DNA of 13,780 nt from Planctomycetota bacterium (lineage in GTDB: Bacteria; Planctomycetota; Phycisphaerae; FEN-1346). The notes beneath the pieces are model-generated. The model made no database searches. It was not told the origin of the DNA and saw nothing but the letters and a program-made list of their open reading frames with translations. This document shows, one piece after another, positions 1-5,257 of this stretch. A program made the position numbers and the translations under genes. How positions within the stretch are numbered: the stretch's first letter is position 1; every line of letters begins with the position of its first letter. The stretch covers positions 1 through 13,780 of the forward strand of contig JAPLMO010000314.1 in the NCBI GenBank assembly GCA_026386995.1, written 5' to 3'.

Positions 1-655
1 GGCTCTCCGCGGAAGGCTCGCCGCCGATGACGACGCGCTTGAACTCCTGCGGCCCCGCGGGGTATGGCCTGAAGGTGGCCCCGGCCATGCGGGCGACCCA
101 CGCGCGGTCGGTGGCGTCGATGATCACTTTGGCCAGCACGGCCTGTCGCCCCGCCCGGTTGGCCATCACGATGCCGCACGGCGCCCCGTCGCCGTCGCGC
201 AGCAGGTCCGTGGCGTAGCAGCCGTAGAGGAAATCGACCTTGGCCTCGAGCAGAGCCTGGTCCAGGGTGCGCTTGATGTGCATCGGCTTGACGATGCGGG
301 CGAAGTTTTTATCTGCGGGGGCCGCGGGGCGGTTGGCCTCGTAGGTGAAAGGCACGGCTCCGCCGCCGATAACGGCCGACGGGCCGACGTCCAGTGCGAA
401 GAGTTTTCGCCCCAGCAGCGACGAGGGCCGCTCGCCCTCTTCCAGCCACAGCCGCAGCGTGCCGCACACGTCTTCGCCAAGGTACGGCCGCGGGGCGGCT
501 AGGAACACCTTGGCCCCCGCCTGTGCGGCGGCGACGGCGGCCGAGACGGCGCCCCGGGCGGACTCGGCCACCACGGCCGGGGCGTCGGCGGCCGGCGCGA
601 CGCCGCTAAGGGCCAGCAGGGTTGCCAGGGCGAGGCTTGCGGTGTGCAAGATCAT
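1..655 (-). CDS. Secreted FAD-dependent oxidoreductase-like protein (partial, 3' end outside window)
   Basis: The reading frame opens at an ATG at 655-653, with GAAAGG about 8 nt upstream, and continues without a stop to base 1, giving about 218 residues. Residues 1-24 form a Sec-type signal peptide (hydrophobic core, then APAADA) without a twin-arginine. After it come a beta-alpha-beta unit (residues 27-54), the run RPYLGEDVCGTLRLWL (56-71) and IIDATDRAW (178-186). This is the layout of the FAD_oxidored group (PF12831-like), where these positions normally read GxGxxG, RPYLGG and an ATG-type motif. Here the glycine-rich loop is AESARG, the acidic residue at the end of the second strand is Ala, and the ATG motif is ATD, so FAD binding is doubtful. 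Frame and family resemblance are seen in the sequence; the substrate is unknown. It lies downstream of rodA on the same strand but behind a terminator-like hairpin, so it is probably transcribed separately. Confidence 0.72.
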   Translation of the reverse strand, partial: MILHTASLALATLLALSGVAPAADAPAVVAESARGAVSAAVAAAQAGAKVFLAAPRPYLGEDVCGTLRLWLEEGERPSSLLGRKLFALDVGPSAVIGGGAVPFTYEANRPAAPADKNFARIVKPMHIKRTLDQALLEAKVDFLYGCYATDLLRDGDGAPCGIVMANRAGRQAVLAKVIIDATDRAWVARMAGATFRPYPAGPQEFKRVVIGGEPSAES

Positions 656-698
656 GGTTCGGGCCTTTCAGTCCGGGCATTCTGTGGTTCGCCGGCGT

Positions 699-726
699 AA
701 CAAACCCCCCGCACCGCGGGGGGATG
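699..726 (-). terminator. Likely rodA terminator (hairpin plus TTTGTT)
   Basis: On the minus strand an 8-bp stem (CCCCCCGC/GCGGGGGG, bases 723-705, loop GGT) is followed by TTTGTT. It lies about 140 nt past the rodA stop and about 45 nt before the start of the FAD-oxidoreductase-like gene. The T tract is short and interrupted, so termination strength is uncertain. Confidence 0.45.
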
Positions 727-837
727 GGATGCGCAAGTGCGCGCCCTGCGCCTGAGCCGCGCGTCCAGCCGCCGGTGCCCTGCGCCTGCGCCCCGCACCC
801 GTGCCACGGCATCCCCCGGCAGTGCCGGGGGTTTGTT
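699..837. repeat. Pair of inverted matching GC hairpins (REPIN-like)
   Basis: Two 28-nt units face opposite ways: 810-837 on the plus strand and 699-726 on the minus strand. Each reads CATCCCC, an 8-bp GC stem with a 3-nt loop, then TTTGTT. They agree at 25 of 28 positions. Two of the three differences fall on paired stem positions (C-G in one, G-C in the other), so pairing is kept; the third is in the loop. About 83 nt separate the units. The arrangement resembles REP doublets (REPINs). Both T-rich tails point outward, so the element could also act as a two-way terminator. The rest of 656-863 contains no convincing gene. Confidence 0.7.
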
Positions 838-863
838 GGCGCGGGGTCGCGGCCGGGCGGCCG

Positions 864-2459
864 CTACTCGCGCCACTCGAACGGCCGCGGGGCGATCAGG
901 AACAGCCGCCGCAGCGCCACGTTGCACAACAGGCCCAGCGCCAGGAACGAACTCAGGAGGCTCGACCCGCCGTACGACATGAAGGGCAGCGGAATCCCCG
1001 TGATCGGCATCAGCCCGATACTCATCGCCATGTTTAGGAAACTCTGCGCTGCCACCAGGCCCACGACGCCCACCACCAGAAGTTTGCCGTAAGGCTCGGT
1101 GGTCGAGAAACTCACGTCCAACCCCAGGATGCAGAGAAGGCCGTACAGCAGCACCACGCCCAGCGCGCCCAGGAGGCCGAACTCCTCGGCCAGCGTCGGG
1201 AACAGGAAGTCCGTGTGAGCCTGCGGCAGGAATCCGTAGCGCGTCTGCGTGCCGCCGAGCCAGCCTTGCCCGGTCAGCCCGCCCGCCCCGACGGCGATCT
1301 TGGCCTGAAACAGTTGGTGGCCGGGATCGTTCAGGAGCGACCCGAAGAACATGCGCAGGGCGCTGAAACTCTCTGGGCCGGGACCGGCGTCCAGGGCCTC
1401 AAACAGACGCTGCCGCGCAAGGACGAACTCGGCCTTGTCCTTGCCCCACGAGACGGCAGTGGCCAGCCGCCAGAGCCGGAACCGCCACATCGAGGTGATC
1501 TCCTGGGCGAGTTGCGCCTGCTCGTCGGCGGTGAGGGCCGGTGCCAGGAACCTTTTGGCCTCTCGGCTCCGCTGCACCTCGCGAGCCCGCTGCGGGAGCA
1601 GCAGGGTATCTTCGGCTTGGGGAGAGTCTTGGCCCGTACGGACATCACCCGCGGCTTCCGCCGCGGGCTCGGGGGCCGCGGGCTCGGATGCTCCGCGCTC
1701 GGATGCGGCTGCCGCCTGGTCGGCCGCCTGGTCGCGGTGCTCGGCCAGCGCGAACCGCATCCGCTCCGCGCAGCCCGACAGGAGCCACGAGTCGATCCGC
1801 ATCCGCTGGTAGCCTTTCATCGAGGAGTAGAAGACCGGCACCATCGCCAGGCCCATCAGGATGATCGCCAGCAGATGCTTGCGGCGGGCGCCTGCCGCAA
1901 ACAGCATCAGAAAGAGCACCGGCAGGAACATCATCGCCGTCCCCAGGTCCGGCTGGTACAGCACCAGGGCCGTCGGCACCAGGGCCATCACAAAGGGCGT
2001 CAGCAGGCCCCTGAAGGTGCGGTAGTTCTTGCGGTACCGCAGGTAGTACGCCAATGCCATGATGAAGGCGATCTTGGTCAGTTCAGAGGGCTGGAACTTC
2101 ATCACCCCGGGGATGCTGATCCAGGAGTAGGCGTTGTTTGTGGGGTAAATGATGCCCGGCAGTTCAAGGTCGAACCGCCGCATGACCGCCAGCATGGCGA
2201 GCAGGGCGATACTGACGCCGTACAGGGCGTAACTGTAGTGGGCCAGCCGCACGTAACTGGGCGCCAGCGTCAGGAGGAAGACCGCCAAACTGATGGCGAG
2301 GAAAACGACCTGCTTTTCCGCCAGGCCCCTGAGTTTGTCCGGGCAATCAGCCCGGCCGTCTGTGGCGGCGTAGATGCCCGCCAGGCCGAGGCCGACGAGG
2401 ATCAGGGCCGCTGCCACCAGCAGCCACGGAAACCGGTACCAGTAATCGCTTCGGAGCAT
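864..2459 (-). CDS. rodA: SEDS peptidoglycan polymerase RodA with a large loop insert
   Basis: RodA is the SEDS-family glycosyltransferase that polymerises lipid II into glycan strands during cell elongation, usually with a class B PBP, in the inner membrane. The 531-residue product shows SEDS landmarks: SWISIPGVMKFQPSELTK (112-129), YQPDLGTA (168-175), AKIAVGAGGLTGQGWLGGTQ (386-405), HTDFLFPTLAEEFG (415-428) and GIPLPFMSYGGSS (488-500). Ten membrane segments can be placed. The PITGIPLPFMSYGGSS ending favours RodA over FtsW. The usual family length is near 370; the excess is about 150 residues at 228-378, between YQRMRIDSWLL and DPGHQLFQAKI. It falls in the loop after TM7, which is extracytoplasmic in the family. 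The insert begins with Ala/Glu/Pro-rich low complexity (240-285) and continues as a charged helical region containing ITSMWRFRLWRLATAVSWGKD. The ATG at 2459 has TAAGG 5 nt upstream. No PBP2, MreC or MreD gene is present in the window. Confidence 0.93.
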   Translation of the reverse strand: MLRSDYWYRFPWLLVAAALILVGLGLAGIYAATDGRADCPDKLRGLAEKQVVFLAISLAVFLLTLAPSYVRLAHYSYALYGVSIALLAMLAVMRRFDLELPGIIYPTNNAYSWISIPGVMKFQPSELTKIAFIMALAYYLRYRKNYRTFRGLLTPFVMALVPTALVLYQPDLGTAMMFLPVLFLMLFAAGARRKHLLAIILMGLAMVPVFYSSMKGYQRMRIDSWLLSGCAERMRFALAEHRDQAADQAAAASERGASEPAAPEPAAEAAGDVRTGQDSPQAEDTLLLPQRAREVQRSREAKRFLAPALTADEQAQLAQEITSMWRFRLWRLATAVSWGKDKAEFVLARQRLFEALDAGPGPESFSALRMFFGSLLNDPGHQLFQAKIAVGAGGLTGQGWLGGTQTRYGFLPQAHTDFLFPTLAEEFGLLGALGVVLLYGLLCILGLDVSFSTTEPYGKLLVVGVVGLVAAQSFLNMAMSIGLMPITGIPLPFMSYGGSSLLSSFLALGLLCNVALRRLFLIAPRPFEWRE

Positions 2460-2462
2460 GAT

Positions 2463-2603
2463 GCCTTACGCGGGTCGGCCGCTTTTCCAGCAGTTGCCGT
2501 TTGCCTTCGTAGGGGCAGCCCCATGTGGCTGCCCTGTGCCGTTCGAACTGCAGGGCGGCCACATAGGGCCGCCCCTACGAAAGGAACCGCCTTACGCGGG
2601 TCG
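2463..2603. repeat. 76-bp palindrome inside a 15-bp direct repeat, upstream of rodA
   Basis: GCCTTACGCGGGTCG occurs exactly at 2463-2477 and 2589-2603. Between the copies is an imperfect palindrome with 31-nt arms (2506-2536 and 2551-2581, beginning TTCGTAGGGGC and ending GCCCCTACGAA) that match at 28 of 31 positions around a 14-nt centre containing GTTCGAAC. It separates the divergent rodA and lipoprotein genes. It may be a miniature mobile or REP-type element, with the direct repeat either a long target duplication or part of the element. No protein-coding gene is supported between 2460 and 2688. Confidence 0.75.
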
Positions 2604-2615
2604 CAGGAACTCGCC

Positions 2616-2650
2616 TTGTGGACGGGCCGCGCCCAAGTATAATGAACTCA
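2616..2650 (+). promoter_or_regulatory. Sigma-70-type promoter for the lipoprotein/TPR/DUF4091/Nramp block
   Basis: A perfect TATAAT sits at 2638-2643, with TTGTGG (2616-2621, three matches to TTGACA) 16 nt upstream. The expected transcription start is near 2650. That coincides with an in-frame ATG at 2650, which would leave no leader, and supports the downstream GTG at 2689 as the true start. Confidence 0.5.
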
Positions 2651-2688
2651 TGAATGCTTTGCCAGTGGCGGCGGGACAAGGTAATCGC

Positions 2689-3507
2689 GTGAGGCGTTTT
2701 TCGGCGGCGGCGGTCGCGGCGGCGCTTATCGCGCTGGCCTTGGCGGGTGGCTGCGCGCGGCGGGATGTTCTGACGGCCCGCCTCCGCGACGTGCCCGACG
2801 ACTTCGCCCGCCGCGTGCTGTCCGATGCCATCTGGGCCGGCGGCGACATCTACCGCTGGGCTAGCCACACGACCCTGCGCCTCGAAGTGGTCCGGACCGA
2901 CCACATCCCCGGCGCCGAGAGCCGGAGCGACGAGGTCTGGCTCCTGGACCTTGTGGGCGGCCGCGTGCGGATCGAAAAAACAGCCGTACAGCAGGTGACC
3001 GTCTACGACGGCGCCTCCTGGCGCGTCTTCGTCCAGGGCAAGGAAACGCGGGACCTGGAATCGCGGGCCCGGGCGGCCGGCGACGTTGCCGTTGTGCGTG
3101 GCCTGGCGACGCTGCCATTCTCCCTTCTGGACCCGAGCCTGAAGATCATTCACGTTGGCAGCCGCACCGGCCCGGGCGAGGCCCGCGCCTGGGACCGCCT
3201 CCTCGTTACAGCGCAGGCGGGGAGCGGCCTGGTGCCGGGCGACCGCACCCTGCTGGAATTCAGCAAGGACAAACGTCGCATCGACGCGGCCTGTATCACC
3301 TGGTCCGAGGAACCGTTCCTGGGCGGCAGTTACCGCGTGGAAATGGACGAGTGGTGGCCGACGGCCGACCTGGCGCTGGCCCGCCGCATGAGGTTTGCGC
3401 CGGTCAACGATAAAGGCGAGCCCGCCGGCCCGGTGCGATGGACGTTTGAGGTCCGCCGCGCCGCGTTTGACGTGCCCGTGGGCCTGACGGCGTTTTCGCA
3501 ACCGTGA
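2689..3507 (+). CDS. Putative lipoprotein, LolA-like fold possible
   Basis: The chosen start is GTG at 2689, preceded by GGGACAAGG with 7-nt spacing. From there the protein is 272 residues and begins with a compact lipoprotein signal (RR, hydrophobic core, LALAGGC with the modifiable Cys at residue 22). The ATG at 2650 in the same frame has no Shine-Dalgarno site and coincides with the predicted transcription start. The mature part alternates beta-strand-like segments, for example LRLEVVRTDH, DEVWLLDLVGGRVRIE, VTVYDGASWRVFVQG and GGSYRVEMDEWWPTADLALARRMRF. Such curved-sheet patterns occur in LolA-like and other lipoprotein-carrier folds, but I do not recognise a specific family. It would be membrane-anchored outside the cytoplasm. 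Its stop codon lies within the ribosome-binding region of the TPR gene, so the two are probably co-translated. Confidence 0.75.
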   Translation: MRRFSAAAVAAALIALALAGGCARRDVLTARLRDVPDDFARRVLSDAIWAGGDIYRWASHTTLRLEVVRTDHIPGAESRSDEVWLLDLVGGRVRIEKTAVQQVTVYDGASWRVFVQGKETRDLESRARAAGDVAVVRGLATLPFSLLDPSLKIIHVGSRTGPGEARAWDRLLVTAQAGSGLVPGDRTLLEFSKDKRRIDAACITWSEEPFLGGSYRVEMDEWWPTADLALARRMRFAPVNDKGEPAGPVRWTFEVRRAAFDVPVGLTAFSQP

Positions 3508-3517
3508 GGTGAATCGC

Positions 3518-5230
3518 TTGGCTGACGAGTGGCTGGAACCCGAAGACTTCCTGGAGCAGGCCGACCGGCTGCTGGAAGAGGGTGCCTCCGACGAGGCCCT
3601 GGCCCTCTGCCGCAAGGCCCTCGAGATCGACCCGCAGTCGCCCGATGCGCACGCGTTGGCCGGGCGGTGCCTGGCGTACTTGAACCGCGTCGACGAGGCG
3701 GAGCGCGAACTCCACCAGGCCATCGACTACGACCGCGATTGCGTCGACGCCTGGTTCGGCCTGGCCTTCGTCTCGTGGCTGCGGGCCGACGACCGCGAGG
3801 CGCTCGGCTATCTCCAGCGCGCCCGCCAACTGGCGCCCGAGGACGAAGCGGTCCTGGCCCAACTGATCGGCATCTACGGCAACCTCGGCCGCTTCGAGGA
3901 GGCCGAAGGGTTCTACAAGGAGACCGAGGAGTCGCACCCCGAGTCGGCCGAGATCACCTACCAGTGGGGCCTCGTCCTGGCCAAGCAGGGCCGCCACGAC
4001 GAGGCGATCGAGGTCTGGCGCCGCGCCGTCGAGTGGGAAGAGGACTTCCCCGAAATCCACCTGTCGCTGGCCCGCGCGCTGGCCGCCAAGGGCGACCTCA
4101 CCAAGGCACGCGAGGAACTCGCGCGCGAACTGGAACTCTACCCCGACTCGCGCGAGGCGCGGCTGGCGCTGGGCGGTTATCACATCCAGCGCGGCGACCT
4201 CCAGCGCGCCGTCAAGGTCTACGAGGAACTCCTGAAGGAGACCGAGGACGACCCGCGGGTCCACCTTGACCTGGGCATCGCCCTGATGCGCCTGGGGCGC
4301 ACCGCCAAGGCCCGGCGGCACTTCCTGCGGGCCCTGGAACTCAGCCCCGGCGACCCCCTGATCCTGTCGCACCTCTCGGCCGTGCCGCACACCAAGACCG
4401 ATATGTCGCGTGCCGCCCGCATGTTGCGCCGGGCCGTCCGGGCCGAGCCGCACCGCGACGAACTCTACCGCAACCTCTCCGCCCTCTTCGCGGGCGAGGG
4501 CCGGTTCACCGAGGCCGAGGAAGAACTCCGCCGCGCCATGGCCTTCTCCGGCCGCGCTCACGAACTGGAAAACGACCTCGGCGTCCTCCTGGCGATGCAG
4601 GGGAAGTTCGAGGACGCCCAGGAGGCGTTCGAGCGCGGCCTGCGTGCGCGGCCGGACGACCTGCCGCTACAGATAAACCTGGCGCTGATCGAGGCCGACC
4701 TGGGGCGACCCCAGGCCGCACTCGACCAACTCGCCGTCCTGGCGGAGAAGCATCCGGCCGATTTCGACTGCCTCGGCAACCTCGCGTCGCTCCTCCTGGA
4801 GACCGGGCGCAAGGAAGACTCGCTGGAGGTCGGGCGGCGGATGTGCGGGCTGGCGCCTTTCGATCCGCGCGGCTACTACCTGTCGGGCCGGGCACTGTAC
4901 GACATGGGCCGCTATGAGGAGGCCGAGGAAGCCCTGGAGCGGGCCGGCCGCCTGGACCCGTTCCAGGTCGATACGCTGATCGCCCTTGGCCTCTGCCACG
5001 CGGCCCTCGGCCGGCGGCGCGAGTGCGTCCAGGTGCTGGAGCGTGCCCGCGGCCTGGCCCCGAACGATCCGGACGTGCTCTACAACCTCGGTCTGGCGTA
5101 CGAAGACGCGGCCTCCGAGGGCGGCGGGGCCCCCGGCGTCGACGATGCCATCGCCCTGTACTATCGCGTGCTGGAACTCGCCCCGACCTACAAGGCCGCC
5201 CGCGAGCGGCTCGACGCGCTGGAGGAATAA
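3518..5230 (+). CDS. TPR-repeat protein, about 16 repeats
   Basis: The product is almost entirely tetratricopeptide repeats: 570 residues, about sixteen 34-residue units with the pattern G-x-x-x-E-A-x-x-x-x-x-x-A-L-x-x-x-P. Examples are GASDEALALCRKALEIDP near the N-terminus and GRYEEAEEALERAGRLDP near the C-terminus. It has no signal peptide or membrane segment, so it is probably a cytoplasmic scaffold for protein-protein contacts. No catalytic domain is fused to it. An irregular unit (SAVPHTKTDMSRAARM, about residue 290) interrupts the register midway. The TTG at 3518 is preferred as start because GAGGTGA (3506-3512) lies 5 nt before it. An in-frame GTG at 3509 lies inside that Shine-Dalgarno sequence and has none of its own. 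The gene starts 10 nt after the lipoprotein stop, suggesting coupled translation. The partner is unknown. Confidence 0.88.
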   Translation: MADEWLEPEDFLEQADRLLEEGASDEALALCRKALEIDPQSPDAHALAGRCLAYLNRVDEAERELHQAIDYDRDCVDAWFGLAFVSWLRADDREALGYLQRARQLAPEDEAVLAQLIGIYGNLGRFEEAEGFYKETEESHPESAEITYQWGLVLAKQGRHDEAIEVWRRAVEWEEDFPEIHLSLARALAAKGDLTKAREELARELELYPDSREARLALGGYHIQRGDLQRAVKVYEELLKETEDDPRVHLDLGIALMRLGRTAKARRHFLRALELSPGDPLILSHLSAVPHTKTDMSRAARMLRRAVRAEPHRDELYRNLSALFAGEGRFTEAEEELRRAMAFSGRAHELENDLGVLLAMQGKFEDAQEAFERGLRARPDDLPLQINLALIEADLGRPQAALDQLAVLAEKHPADFDCLGNLASLLLETGRKEDSLEVGRRMCGLAPFDPRGYYLSGRALYDMGRYEEAEEALERAGRLDPFQVDTLIALGLCHAALGRRRECVQVLERARGLAPNDPDVLYNLGLAYEDAASEGGGAPGVDDAIALYYRVLELAPTYKAARERLDALEE

Positions 5231-5257
5231 GAATATAGCAACACTTGAGGAGGCCCC

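Noticed and set aside
1648..1667. CCCGCGGC/GCCGCGGG hairpin within rodA
   Set aside because: It is explained by Ala/Glu/Pro-rich coding sequence in the insert, and 8-bp GC stems are expected at this composition.
1215..2642. 475-codon open frame on the plus strand, opposite rodA
   Set aside because: It is Arg/Gln/His-rich without domains, and the opposite strand encodes a clear SEDS protein.
2458..2688. N-terminal extension of the lipoprotein back to 2458
   Set aside because: It would read through the palindrome and over the promoter, and it precedes the signal peptide; starts at 2689 or 2650 fit better.
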